64,000 bases of DNA from Methanoregula boonei 6A8 (GTDB lineage: Archaea > Halobacteriota > Methanomicrobia > Methanomicrobiales > Methanospirillaceae): the NCBI RefSeq assembly GCF_000017625.1, contig NC_009712.1:2418001-2482000 (forward strand), read 5' to 3'. The translations under genes were made by a program, and so were the position numbers. Under the pieces are notes generated by a model. That model worked only from the letters and a program-made list of their open reading frames with translations, searched no databases and was not told where the DNA came from. This document shows, one piece after another, positions 18,048-26,396 of this stretch. Within the stretch, counting starts at the first letter, position 1. Each line of letters begins with the position of its first letter.

Positions 18048-18919
18048 TTTTTACAAAGACACCACCGCAAAAATACTATAATATTTTTCTCTGGCCGGGT
18101 TTTGATAAGTCGACGATTGATTTGATATTATTACAGAGGTGAAAAATCCCTCATAAACCGCGAAACTTATCAGGATCCCATTATCCAAGAAAAGATCTTA
18201 ATGAAGGAGTAACATCCGGACATTTCTGGAAAAGTCAATATGGACTTCGTGCGCAAGCAGTGGATTCCTGAAATTGATGTAAGGGAATTAATGAGATAAT
18301 AACCGATTAATCGGGAATTTGTAAAAAAAGATAGAGTCGCGAGTTGGCAATTCCGAGAAAAATTCACCAATGTCATCGAACATTCCAGGAAAAATTTGGC
18401 AACGTTATCGATAATATTTTCCAAAAAAATCCGGTTGAGATCCGGCGTTTGCGGGAAAATTCCTGTCCAGCCCGTGAGAGGTGTACTGATCCTCCAGAGA
18501 TATAATCCGGGTTATGCCATTCCGGGCCCGTATGGGCCACGTTTTAAAAAAGCCTAAATTGGCTCTATTTTTTAAATCGGATAAAAAAATTGTTTGTTTT
18601 TTCGCGTTTTTGGGCCGCTTATGGGCATTATATGGGGCTCAATTCGGGCGTATTTTGGTTTAAAAAAAAGGCTTATTAAGGTGAGAAATTTCGAGAGGGA
18701 CAATCAGATGAGGTTACGGGCTTATTTTTTTAGGGTCGGGATAAGCTGCCCTGTCAGTGCTATTCCCGTGGTCGATCTTTTCCAAGAACAGGAAAACCGG
18801 CCATCAGGAAATCTTCTCCCACCAACACTCACTCTATCACGTACTTTATCTAATTTTCCGTGAAAAGTAATCCAGAATAGTTGATACACGGCCATTCCAT
18901 CGGCCAGGAAAAGAAATAC
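18048..18919. other. Long AT-rich intergenic region with a possible decayed gene
   Basis: About 870 bases of lower GC than the surroundings and no intact gene. On the plus strand one frame from 18126 to 18554 is open except for three internal TAA codons (18210, 18297, 18300); its longest piece, 84 codons from 18303, has no start codon. The pieces read like protein (for example VNMDFVRKQWIPEIDVRELM) but match no family I recognise. Variants of ttccaggaaaa recur four or five times between 18221 and 18465 with about 30-36 base spacing. Either an eroded acquired gene or AT-rich filler; the upstream promoter of the next operon must lie in the right end. Confidence 0.3.
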
Positions 18920-20161
18920 ATGGACGAGAATCCCGAGGATCCGATCTACATCATCCCGGATCATTCCATCCGGTCAGTGCTCAACCGGTACCCAGAATTA
19001 GAGCATCTCTTTGAATCCTACGGTCTTGCCGAACTCAAAGATGCTCCGAGCCGATCGAAAAACGCAGTGTACCTCACCCTTGCCGATGCGCTCTGTGACA
19101 AAAAAATCGATTGTATCGGGTTTATAGCTCTCGCAAAGGAACATGTTGTCGCATACCGCACGCCCAAGAACAAAACGCTTGCTGCCCGTAGCTACAACCA
19201 GCGTGACCTGCAGTTTCTGGGTCTCATGCCCTGCCCGGTCAAGATCCCTTTTGATTCTGCGTTTGCGCAGTTTATATCCCGTAAGTGGCGCGGGAACCCC
19301 CCGTTCTCGTACCTCATCGAGTCCAACGCGAACAACCAGCTTGCCTACTATAACCACATCCCGGCATTTAAGAACCTTTCCGATATGCCGGATATCGTAA
19401 TCTCCCCGGGCCTGAACGGGTACTATCACCGGTTTTTCTTTGACCATTTCCGAAAGAAAAAGTATTTTTCCGATGTCATGGAACACGCGGATATACCCTA
19501 TGATAACTTCGATCTCCGCGACCCGGATGGGTACTACTCAATGCTGGGCGCAAACATCGATGTCATGGTAGTAGACAATACCAGGATCGGGGACCGGAAG
19601 ATCCCAGAGCGCTGGACCGATCTGCTCCTGCCGGAATTCCAGGAATCTGTTGCGATCCGTGGACAGGACGGGTTTTTCTGCGAGACCGTGCTCCTCACGC
19701 TCTACAAGGAGACCGGCCTTTCCGGCGTTCGCACGCTTGCCCGGTCGATCGCCTCCGCGGTTCATCCTGCGCAGATGGTCAAAAATGCCGGCTCAAAGGC
19801 CGGTGGGGCAGCAGTCTCGATCATGCCGCTTTTCTTTGCCAACCTTGCAAAGAAAACAAAGGATGTCACCATTGTCTGGCCTGATGACGGCGCCATTGTA
19901 AGCCCCGTTACCATGATTGTCAAACGAAAACACCGAGAGGATCTTGATCCACTCATCTCGTATCTTGCCGGAAAAGAGACCGGATCGCTTCTCTCTGGCG
20001 TACACTTCCCGAGCATGGCAGCAGGTGCCGCGCCGTGCGTCCCCCGTGATGCCGCTTTCAACTGGATCGGCTGGGATTACATACGGGAGCACGATATCGG
20101 CGAGGAGACCGAGATGCTTGGCCGCGAATTTGCTGCGATCTATAACGGAAAATCCCCATGA
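18920..20161 (+). CDS. Cytoplasmic binding-protein-fold protein with DUF1858-like N-terminus
   Basis: 413 residues. The first 45 or so residues resemble a DUF1858-type module (DHSIRSVLNRYPELEHLFESYGL). The rest has the look of a type 2 extracellular solute-binding protein as in iron or thiamine ABC importers (MPDIVISPGLNGYYHRFF, NIDVMVVDNTRIGDRKIPERWTDLL, and a late GLSGVRTLARSIASA segment), yet there is no signal peptide or lipobox. Start at the ATG 18920, preceded by AGGAAAAG; an upstream in-frame start at 18881 would add 13 unlikely residues. Its TGA overlaps the ATG of the GTPase (ATGA), and an ABC ATPase follows, but no permease gene is present. Function unknown; an intracellular ligand or metal carrier is possible. 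Confidence 0.75.
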   Translation: MDENPEDPIYIIPDHSIRSVLNRYPELEHLFESYGLAELKDAPSRSKNAVYLTLADALCDKKIDCIGFIALAKEHVVAYRTPKNKTLAARSYNQRDLQFLGLMPCPVKIPFDSAFAQFISRKWRGNPPFSYLIESNANNQLAYYNHIPAFKNLSDMPDIVISPGLNGYYHRFFFDHFRKKKYFSDVMEHADIPYDNFDLRDPDGYYSMLGANIDVMVVDNTRIGDRKIPERWTDLLLPEFQESVAIRGQDGFFCETVLLTLYKETGLSGVRTLARSIASAVHPAQMVKNAGSKAGGAAVSIMPLFFANLAKKTKDVTIVWPDDGAIVSPVTMIVKRKHREDLDPLISYLAGKETGSLLSGVHFPSMAAGAAPCVPRDAAFNWIGWDYIREHDIGEETEMLGREFAAIYNGKSP

Positions 20162-20862
20162 AACTGATCACCGTTGCCGGCCCGCCTTCGTCCGGGAAAA
20201 CTGCGGTCATCCTCCATATCATAAAAGCAGCGCAGGCTGCCGGGGTCCGTGCAGGTGTGGCCAAATTTGACTGTATCTCGTCTGATGACCCGGCAACTTA
20301 CCGGAAAGCGCAGATCCCGGTGAGCACCGGTTTATCGGGAGGTCTCTGCCCCGATCATTTCTTTGTGGCAAACATCGAAGCCTGCGTAATATGGGGAAAA
20401 CGTGAGGGGTTCGATCTCCTGGTCACGGAAAGCGCCGGTCTCTGCTGCCGGTGCTCGCCTCATATCCGGGGCATTACAGCACTTTGCGTCATCGATGTCC
20501 TTTCCGGGGTAAACACGCCAAAAAAGATTGGGCCTATGCTCAAACTCGCAGATATTGTTGTGATCACCAAGGGCGATATCGTTTCCCAAGCCGAACGCGA
20601 GGTCTTTACCTTTCGGGTCTCGCGTTCGAATCCCCGGGCCGGGATCGTGATGATGAACGGCCTCACTGGCCAGGGAAACACGAGCCTGATGCGGCACCTT
20701 CACGAAATCCCGGACGCGGACTCGCTTGAAGGCTCGGAACTCCGGTTTGCAATGCCGGCTGCGCTCTGTTCCTACTGCCTAGGGGAGACCCGGGTGGGCG
20801 ACACCTACCAGATAGGAAATGTCCGCCGGATGGAGTTTCCTTCCGGGAGCGGGGAACAATGA
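20158..20862 (+). CDS. HypB/CobW-type P-loop GTPase
   Basis: 234 residues of the SIMIBI-class G3E GTPase group (HypB, UreG, CobW), which help load metals into enzymes. Walker A GPPSSGKT is at 8-15, a switch-like LLVTESAGLCCRCSPH carries a C-C-x-C cysteine cluster that could bind metal, VITKGD is the guanine-recognition loop, and a second cysteine pair CSYC lies near the C-terminus. Cytoplasmic. It overlaps the upstream binding-protein-fold gene by four bases. The same frame continues past its TGA (20860-20862) into the ABC ATPase-coding region without a recognisable start, so the two could represent one split polypeptide. Specific client enzyme unknown. Confidence 0.83.
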   Translation: MKLITVAGPPSSGKTAVILHIIKAAQAAGVRAGVAKFDCISSDDPATYRKAQIPVSTGLSGGLCPDHFFVANIEACVIWGKREGFDLLVTESAGLCCRCSPHIRGITALCVIDVLSGVNTPKKIGPMLKLADIVVITKGDIVSQAEREVFTFRVSRSNPRAGIVMMNGLTGQGNTSLMRHLHEIPDADSLEGSELRFAMPAALCSYCLGETRVGDTYQIGNVRRMEFPSGSGEQ

Positions 20863-20970
20863 GGGGGTGGCGGTACGGGAATTGCTGAGGTCCGGTCGCT
20901 CACGATCACCGGTGGCAGGGACAAGTCCGGGCAGGAAGAGGGTGGTGCAATCACCTGCCGGGCTGGCGAA

Positions 20971-21657
20971 GTGACCTGCATTGTAGGTCCTACCGGCTCG
21001 GGAAAGAGCCGGTTTTTAGCTGACATCGAGTCGCTTGCGCAGGGCGACACGGTTACCGGGCGCCGTATCCTCATCAACGGTGCTCCCGTTGCCCCATCAG
21101 CTGTACAATCCACGGGGCAGAAACTGGTGGCCCAGCTCTCGCAGCAGATGAATTTTGTTGTGGACCTTTCCGTAGAAGAGTTCCTTTTGCTCCATGCAGA
21201 ATCCCGGCTCAGCCCGGATCCGGACGGGATAGTCCGGGCCATACTTGTAGCAGCAAACAATTTGAGCGGTGAGAAATTTACCGGGAGTGTATCGGTCACC
21301 CAGCTGAGCGGCGGGCAGTCCCGGGCGCTGATGATTGCCGATACTGCCCTCCTGAGCTCCTCGCCCATTGTCCTCATCGACGAGATCGAGAACGCTGGGA
21401 TAGACCGGAGAAAAGCGCTCGAACTTCTGGTACAAAAGGAGAAGATCACGTTTATTGCCACGCACGACCCCGTGCTCGCCCTCATTGGATCCCGGCGCCT
21501 CTGGTTCCGGGACGGCGGCATTGCCGGGATCATAGTGCCCGACAAACAGGAGCGGGAATCGGCAGCATATGTCCGGCAGATGGATGAGCAGTGGGCCCGG
21601 TGGCGCGAGATGATAAGGAACGGGAAGTTACTTCATATCGATCCTGACGGCAGATAA
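20971..21657 (+). CDS. ABC-type ATPase; true N-terminus probably upstream of the GTG used
   Basis: ATP-binding cassette protein with Walker A GPTGSGKS, a Q-loop QLSQQMNF, signature LSGGQ, Walker B IVLIDEIE and H-loop THD. From the first conventional start, GTG 20971, it has 228 residues, but that begins only four residues before the Walker A and removes the first strand. The frame stays coding-like back to 20863 (AEVRSLTITGG and GGAITCRAGE read as a normal ABC N-terminus), directly after the TGA of the GTPase gene. No ATG, GTG or TTG exists in frame there; an ATT at 20881 follows a GAGGGGG ribosome-site-like stretch. Either a non-standard start, readthrough of the TGA, or an assembly error. 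No membrane partner is encoded nearby. Confidence 0.8.
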   Translation: MTCIVGPTGSGKSRFLADIESLAQGDTVTGRRILINGAPVAPSAVQSTGQKLVAQLSQQMNFVVDLSVEEFLLLHAESRLSPDPDGIVRAILVAANNLSGEKFTGSVSVTQLSGGQSRALMIADTALLSSSPIVLIDEIENAGIDRRKALELLVQKEKITFIATHDPVLALIGSRRLWFRDGGIAGIIVPDKQERESAAYVRQMDEQWARWREMIRNGKLLHIDPDGR

Positions 21658-21717
21658 ATACACGGGCGATTCCCAAAAGGGAATTTAATTACAGCGATCT
21701 ACAAAAGAGGGATATAT

Positions 21718-22494
21718 TCAGGTATTGCCAAAGGCGTCTTTGTGCGCTACGATATAATCCATGAATGATGCTGCCTCTTTTGGATGACCGGATGTTTTCA
21801 GAAGCACGATGTAATTGTCCATGCCGTACTGGGGTAGGGGAACTTCGGAGAGATTATCACCGGTTCTTGCCTGCTGCATGGAGTAATCCGACATCCAGAT
21901 ACTGGTTGCATCTGCCGAAGAATTGGCAACTGCTGCATATGCCTCGGGAACCCCTGATACCATGAACGGTGTTACGGAAGCATTCGCGTCGGCAACAATA
22001 TACCCTGCAAGACATCCTCCCGGGGCCGCGTATTTAGTCTGGTTGACCATCGCAACCCTCTTCCCGGATATATCTGCGAGAGAGTGGATCGCGCTTCCCT
22101 GAGGGACTACGAGAACTGCTTCAGTGGTATAGAGATAGTCACTATTGACCACAAAACCGCCTGACAGGAGGGTCTCTAATCCTGTCAGGTTGAACAGGGG
22201 ATACTGCTTTTCTATAATGATCAGGTCTGGGGTCTGATTTCCACTGAGGATTTCGTCAACCATAGCCTGCCGGCCTTTCACACTGATCAGGTTGATCTGC
22301 GTGGTGTGACTTTTGCCGTAATCCGTGGCCAGATGGGTCAGGGTGGAGCTCATACCCTGATCGTACGGCATCATCACGGTGAGTACAACTGGCGAAGATC
22401 CCGGGACAGTGGACGTTGTTGCATAGAGTGCGATCCCGACACAGACCACACAGATTGCAACAAGACCAATGATTAAAAGGCGATCCCGTGACAA
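21718..22494 (-). CDS. Periplasmic substrate-binding protein (type 2 fold)
   Basis: 258 residues. One N-terminal membrane segment or signal anchor (about 5-27), no lipobox cysteine, then a type 2 periplasmic-binding-protein fold: PVVLTVMMPYDQGMSSTL, TPDLIIIEKQYPL, AIHSLADISGKRVAMVNQTK and a C-terminal KEAASFMDYIVAHKDAFG, as in anion (molybdate, sulphonate-type) receptors. No permease or ATPase gene adjoins it on this strand; the ATPase operon at 20.2-21.7 kb is convergent with it. The start overlaps the end of a small upstream membrane-protein gene by 22 bases. Ligand unknown. Confidence 0.75.
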   Translation of the reverse strand: MSRDRLLIIGLVAICVVCVGIALYATTSTVPGSSPVVLTVMMPYDQGMSSTLTHLATDYGKSHTTQINLISVKGRQAMVDEILSGNQTPDLIIIEKQYPLFNLTGLETLLSGGFVVNSDYLYTTEAVLVVPQGSAIHSLADISGKRVAMVNQTKYAAPGGCLAGYIVADANASVTPFMVSGVPEAYAAVANSSADATSIWMSDYSMQQARTGDNLSEVPLPQYGMDNYIVLLKTSGHPKEAASFMDYIVAHKDAFGNT

Positions 22495-22688
22495 GACTGA
22501 ATTCCTTTCAGCGGGATGATGTTATACTTTACCAGCAACAATACGAGCACAATCCCGGCGGCGACTGCTGCTGCTCCCGCAACAAACAGGGTCGGGTTTC
22601 CGGATGCGGCAGAATAGATCGTTGTCTCGGTCATGCCGCCACAGGTGTTTCCAATGCACATAGTTAACAGAATGTAATTTGTAACCAT
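22473..22688 (-). CDS. Small single-pass membrane protein upstream of binding protein
   Basis: 71 residues with one strong membrane segment (about 34-54, LFVAGAAAVAAGIVLVLLLV) and a short basic tail. Internal ATGs at codons 10 and 19 are alternative starts; codon 19 (22634) would leave the membrane segment intact. Overlap with the binding-protein gene suggests coupling, so it may anchor or accompany that receptor. Not recognised as a family member. Confidence 0.5.
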   Translation of the reverse strand: MVTNYILLTMCIGNTCGGMTETTIYSAASGNPTLFVAGAAAVAAGIVLVLLLVKYNIIPLKGIQSCHGIAF

Positions 22689-22968
22689 ATGTTTTAAATT
22701 TTATGACAGGTAGTTGCAATTCTTTGGTGAACTTTTCAGATAGCCAAAACAAAAGTTTTCGGTAACTGAATTAACACACCTGAATTATGGATGATTTGGA
22801 GAGAAAACTGGTCTTTTTTTGCCGGGTATGGAAATGGTCTGGCAGAAAATTATTTTGCAAAAATGGGAAAAATAGTGTTTCCATGACGAGACAAAATATG
22901 TTCCAGTCATGGTAACCGGCTTAATAGCCAAGTATGTCGTTATCCGATCTTTTTTCACTTACTACAAA
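22689..22968. other. Intergenic spacer, nothing specific seen
   Basis: About 280 AT-rich bases between the small membrane-protein gene and the last pilin gene, all on the minus strand. A T-run precedes 22960 and scattered A/T tracts occur, but no clear TATA/BRE pair, terminator hairpin or repeat could be assigned. Confidence 0.3.
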
Positions 22969-23553
22969 TCAGGGCTTAATCGGAATTTTCACCTTTGAGA
23001 CCATCTGGCCGGTGGTTGTATCAACCTCTATGATGATATCCTTACCCACATTGGCTGGGTTCATAAGGGATTCTGCCCACCATGTAGGCCACTGTGAACC
23101 ATGACCCGTTGTGGCAAACAGCATCCCCGCCCCGCTCTGCGATCCGATAATCTGCAGGTTGGTCACATTAATATACATCGATGAGCCCGGAGCAAATGCC
23201 GGAACACCAATAGTCCCATCGGTAACATTCAGCCATGCATTGCCGTTTGCATCGGTGATCAATGATTTGTTCAAAATTACCGCAGTCCTGTCCAGACCTT
23301 CGCCGAATTCACTGCTCGGTGTAAGGGTAATGACAAGCTGCTTTGTAGTGAGCGTGTCCCCACCATTGTGGTACAGGACGAGACCGCTGGACTGGCTGAA
23401 GCTTCCCTGGATAGTTGCCTGCGGGGGCTTATCGCTCGTCTTTGCCATGCCACCGGCAAAGGCGCTGACAAGTGCAGCGATGATGATCGTCACTACGAGC
23501 ATCAGCATCACGCCAACAACCGGAGAGACCGCATTTTCTCTTGAATGTTTCAT
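22969..23553 (-). CDS. Archaeal type IV pilin-like protein, type B, copy 2
   Basis: 194 residues with an archaeal DUF1628 (pilin N-terminal) signature: a short charged leader, then AVSPVVGVMLMLVVTIIIAA (9-28) and SAFAGG. The hydrophobic helix would be retained in the membrane and, after leader processing by the archaeal prepilin peptidase, polymerise. The exported domain starts with PPQATIQGSFSQSSGLVLYHNGGD, closely matching the 24.4-25.1 kb protein (APQATIQATYSQSGGMTITHAGGD), so these two are duplicates. It is the last gene of a four-pilin run and lies 4 bases after the type A copy. It may be an adhesin or minor pilin rather than the main filament subunit. Confidence 0.85.
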   Translation of the reverse strand: MKHSRENAVSPVVGVMLMLVVTIIIAALVSAFAGGMAKTSDKPPQATIQGSFSQSSGLVLYHNGGDTLTTKQLVITLTPSSEFGEGLDRTAVILNKSLITDANGNAWLNVTDGTIGVPAFAPGSSMYINVTNLQIIGSQSGAGMLFATTGHGSQWPTWWAESLMNPANVGKDIIIEVDTTTGQMVSKVKIPIKP

Positions 23554-23557
23554 GATT

Positions 23558-24418
23558 TCATCCCTCCACGATCACGTTCTTCTGCAGGATCGTCTTTCCG
23601 GTGGGTATATGGATGACCCTGACCGAGACCGTGTCCCCGGGCATGAGAACGTTCCAGTTGCTGCCGAGAACCGCCATCATTTCATCGGTTTCGCCGGGCT
23701 GGAAGTTGTAGGTTGCACCGTCACCCCCATAGGAGTATGAATAGGGTGCGGTGTTGATCCCGTAGCCTACGGGGAAAGCTGTTCCGGCCTGATCTCCTAC
23801 GGGTCCCTCTCCCTGGCCGAACGGTTCTGCATACATGGTGGTACCTGACACGAGGTTATAATTCCCAAACCATTGTTGGGCACTGCCCCTTGAGTCGCCA
23901 GGTGCAAGATTGTACGAGCTACCCAGTGTGGCTCCTGCCGGCGGGTCGTACGGCTGCCATGGCCACGAGGTTCCATTGACACCTGTTCCGTATCCCAGGG
24001 GGGAGTTAAACTGCCAGACTCCGTATTCCATGAATGTGCATGGCTGGTACGTCAGGTTCGTGTTGGTAGTCCCGGGCAGAATCGTTGCACCGCCGGTTAC
24101 CTGGGTTCCGTTACTTAGCGTTTTACTCCACAAAGTTACAATCTTGAGATTCTGGGTTGAGATACCCGATTCCACACCAATGACCTTGGCGGAGAAATGG
24201 CTTCCCGACCAATAGCCGTTGTTGGCAATACTAATATCCATGTCAAGGGTCGGGGCCTTCTGGTTGTTACCGCCAATCAGTCCGCCGGAAAACCCGCTGA
24301 CCACCGCTGCGATGATGATCGTGACCACGAGCATCAGCATCACGCCTACCACCGGGGAGACAGCCCAGTCATTTCCTGATTTTATGTTTTTTCCCTTTTG
24401 TGCACGTGCGATATACAT
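23558..24418 (-). CDS. Archaeal type IV pilin-like protein, type A, copy 2
   Basis: 286 residues. Pilin signature AVSPVVGVMLMLVV begins at residue 19, followed by VSGFSGGLIGGNNQKAPTLDMDI. The large exported domain is rich in Gly, Tyr, Asn and Trp and ends with VSVRVIHIPTGKTILQKNVIVEG, which aligns with the end of the type A copy 1 at 25.1-25.9 kb (VNVRIIHIPSGKAIFDKDVV). Longer than a standard pilin (typically 120-170 residues), suggesting a surface-exposed sensor or adhesive domain. Follows the type B copy 1 gene by 17 bases. Confidence 0.85.
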   Translation of the reverse strand: MYIARAQKGKNIKSGNDWAVSPVVGVMLMLVVTIIIAAVVSGFSGGLIGGNNQKAPTLDMDISIANNGYWSGSHFSAKVIGVESGISTQNLKIVTLWSKTLSNGTQVTGGATILPGTTNTNLTYQPCTFMEYGVWQFNSPLGYGTGVNGTSWPWQPYDPPAGATLGSSYNLAPGDSRGSAQQWFGNYNLVSGTTMYAEPFGQGEGPVGDQAGTAFPVGYGINTAPYSYSYGGDGATYNFQPGETDEMMAVLGSNWNVLMPGDTVSVRVIHIPTGKTILQKNVIVEG

Positions 24419-24435
24419 GGTTGTCCGACCTCCCT

Positions 24436-25143
24436 CTACGGCGTGATCGTCACGTCGGTCCGCGATATCGTGTCGCCACTCTGGTCAGATACAGTGAGCG
24501 AGAACGTCTTTCCAACATTGTTCGGGTTCACAAATACGAGGTTCCAGAATGCAGTCTTTGATCCGTCGTAGCCCCAGCCGGTGCCCAGCCATTTTATGGC
24601 ATATACGTCATTATTTCCCGTACATGCATAGGAATCCCCAATGTATCCGTATGTACCGGAATAAGATGACCCCCTGTCGCATGGGGCCACCGCAGGCTGG
24701 AAATACTGGGGATCGATGTAGGTCCGGTTGATATACAGGGAGTCGCCGGCCTTGAATGAGGTAAGATTCGAGGTACCATCCGGATTTTTCAAAGCATTGC
24801 CGTTTGCATCCGTAATAATAGATGTGTTGAGCACCTGCGTAGTCACGGCACTGAGGCCCTGTCCGAACTCCGGGTTATCCGAGACCGTAAACATTAGGGA
24901 CGTTGCTGCAAGCGGATCGCCACCCGCATGGGTGATCGTCATACCTCCGGACTGGCTGTATGTGGCCTGGATCGTTGCCTGCGGTGCTTTCTTCTGACCT
25001 GATATCATGCCCCCGGCAAACCCGCTGACCACTGCCGCAATGATGATCGTCACCACAAGCATCAGCATTACACCGACCACAGGGGATACCGCGTGATCGC
25101 CGTACTTTTTCTGAGTATAAGATTTTTCCTGTCTCATGGTCAC
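24436..25143 (-). CDS. Archaeal type IV pilin-like protein, type B, copy 1
   Basis: 235 residues. Leader of about 17 residues, then AVSPVVGVMLMLVVTIIIAA and VSGFAGGMISGQKKAPQATIQ. Shares with the shorter copy at 23.0-23.5 kb the blocks AVTTQVLNTSIITDANGNA / AVILNKSLITDANGNA and a late NPNNVGKTFSL / NPANVGKDIII. An extra Cys-containing insertion (APCDRGSSYSGTYGYIGDSYAC) may form a disulphide. Its start overlaps the stop of the type A copy 1 gene by four bases, indicating that A and B are made as a pair. Confidence 0.85.
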   Translation of the reverse strand: MTMRQEKSYTQKKYGDHAVSPVVGVMLMLVVTIIIAAVVSGFAGGMISGQKKAPQATIQATYSQSGGMTITHAGGDPLAATSLMFTVSDNPEFGQGLSAVTTQVLNTSIITDANGNALKNPDGTSNLTSFKAGDSLYINRTYIDPQYFQPAVAPCDRGSSYSGTYGYIGDSYACTGNNDVYAIKWLGTGWGYDGSKTAFWNLVFVNPNNVGKTFSLTVSDQSGDTISRTDVTITP

Positions 25144-25955
25144 GCCGCCCCTGTCACTACGACATCCTTATCGAAGATCGCTTTGCCACTGGGGATATGA
25201 ATGATCCGCACATTCACGATATCTCCGGGCCGTAGGTTCTCCCATCCAAGACCAAGTACTGCCTGTGTGGGATCGACATAGCTTGAAGTGAAATAGTTGC
25301 TGGAGTAGGCAAACGGTGAACTTACCCCATAACCGTTTGTACTGCTAGTTGCTCCCGCTTCACCACCAACATAGGCCCAGCTTACGGCCCCGGATGGCTG
25401 TGCGTAGAGGTTGGTCCCCGACTGCAGGGAATAGTTACCGAAATTCTGCAGGAATGTCGGCATCGTAGGGTTAACATCACTGATCGTTGTCGATCCATTA
25501 ATGCCAGCACCGAACCCGAACGGTGCTATAGCATTATAGGTGCCAGTCCCAGCCATGTGATTGGCATTCAGGGTCAGGGGAACGGATGTGTTGCCGCCCG
25601 TGAATGTCGCACCAATGGCAGTATTACTCGCTACAGAACCTGAAGGATATCCCGGATCATACTTTTTGGTAGTCGACCACGAGGTAACGATCTTGAGATC
25701 CTTGGTCTGGATAGGGTCGCTGACACCGGTCACGGTCGCAAAGAACCCGCTCCCGACCCAGCTCCCCATGTTGATAATCTTCACATTCATGGAGAGGGTC
25801 GGGGCCTTCTGGGTGCTCCCCCCAACCAATCCCCCGGCAAACCCGCTGACCACTGCCGCAATGATGATCGTCACCACAAGCATCAGCATCACCCCAATAA
25901 CCGGCGAGACTGCCACGTCTCCATTTTTTTTCGATATACGTTTCAGATAATGCAT
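25140..25955 (-). CDS. Archaeal type IV pilin-like protein, type A, copy 1
   Basis: 271 residues and first gene of the four-pilin operon. The signature AVSPVIGVMLMLVVTIIIAA starts at residue 15, followed by VSGFAGGLVGGSTQKAPTLSMNV. The exported domain is Ser/Thr/Gly/Asn-rich, as is usual for glycosylated archaeal surface proteins, and ends IPSGKAIFDKDVVVTG. The promoter region upstream contains an inverted repeat at 26049-26072. Likely exported and assembled by one of the pilus machines in this window (for example the one at 34.4-38.8 kb), though which one cannot be told from sequence. Confidence 0.86.
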   Translation of the reverse strand: MHYLKRISKKNGDVAVSPVIGVMLMLVVTIIIAAVVSGFAGGLVGGSTQKAPTLSMNVKIINMGSWVGSGFFATVTGVSDPIQTKDLKIVTSWSTTKKYDPGYPSGSVASNTAIGATFTGGNTSVPLTLNANHMAGTGTYNAIAPFGFGAGINGSTTISDVNPTMPTFLQNFGNYSLQSGTNLYAQPSGAVSWAYVGGEAGATSSTNGYGVSSPFAYSSNYFTSSYVDPTQAVLGLGWENLRPGDIVNVRIIHIPSGKAIFDKDVVVTGAA

Positions 25956-26048
25956 GTTTTCCCTCTTCAGAGATCTATATGCAGTGGTGGATCAATTTCA
26001 TGGGATCAAACCACCATGCCAGCACTGCTATTGTAATTGTCAATATTT

Positions 26049-26072
26049 AACAATTATCATTTGTTAATTGTT
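26049..26072. promoter_or_regulatory. Inverted repeat upstream of the pilin operon
   Basis: Perfect 8-base arms aacaatta and taattgtt separated by 8 bases, about 95 bases upstream of the first pilin start. It overlaps the aattatcatttgttaa motif that recurs before the radical SAM gene. A further pair tgtcaa (26038) / ttgaca (26072) flanks it. Operator role is inferred. Confidence 0.45.
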
Positions 26073-26396
26073 TGACATTTATAATCATTTAAACTATTCA
26101 TCAAAGAATCAGCTGTGGAAAGAGGGGCGTTATATACTTACGAGAAAAAATCCGGGTACTGGCCAATAATGACCCCCCGGGGCCCGATTGGGTACCGAAT
26201 GATACAAAGTTCAACCAAAAATACCCTTTACAGAGCACCGCTAAAAGGATAATATAATCCCCCACAATTTGGCCAGTTTTTGATTTTCGCCACAAGTCGC
26301 GGGGATAATTTTCGTGGTGGACAAAATGATCCCGGTTTTGTGTTCGCCACCTGACCTCGAGGGAAAAAAGCCCGGTTAGGCCCCGGATTGAGGAGC

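Noticed and set aside
18170-18424. 84-codon minus-strand frame in the same gap
   Set aside because: No promoter, no ribosome site and no family features; the opposite strand is at least as protein-like.
18594-18863. 89-codon open frame in the AT-rich gap
   Set aside because: Low-complexity start rich in Phe/Arg/Lys, no ribosome site, and composition typical of non-coding AT-rich DNA.
20620-20645. gttcgaatcc resembling a tRNA T-loop
   Set aside because: No acceptor or anticodon stems around it; it lies inside the GTPase gene.
20860-20862. Selenocysteine reading of the TGA
   Set aside because: Selenocysteine is not known from Methanomicrobiales, and I saw no SECIS-like hairpin near it; kept only as an open readthrough question.
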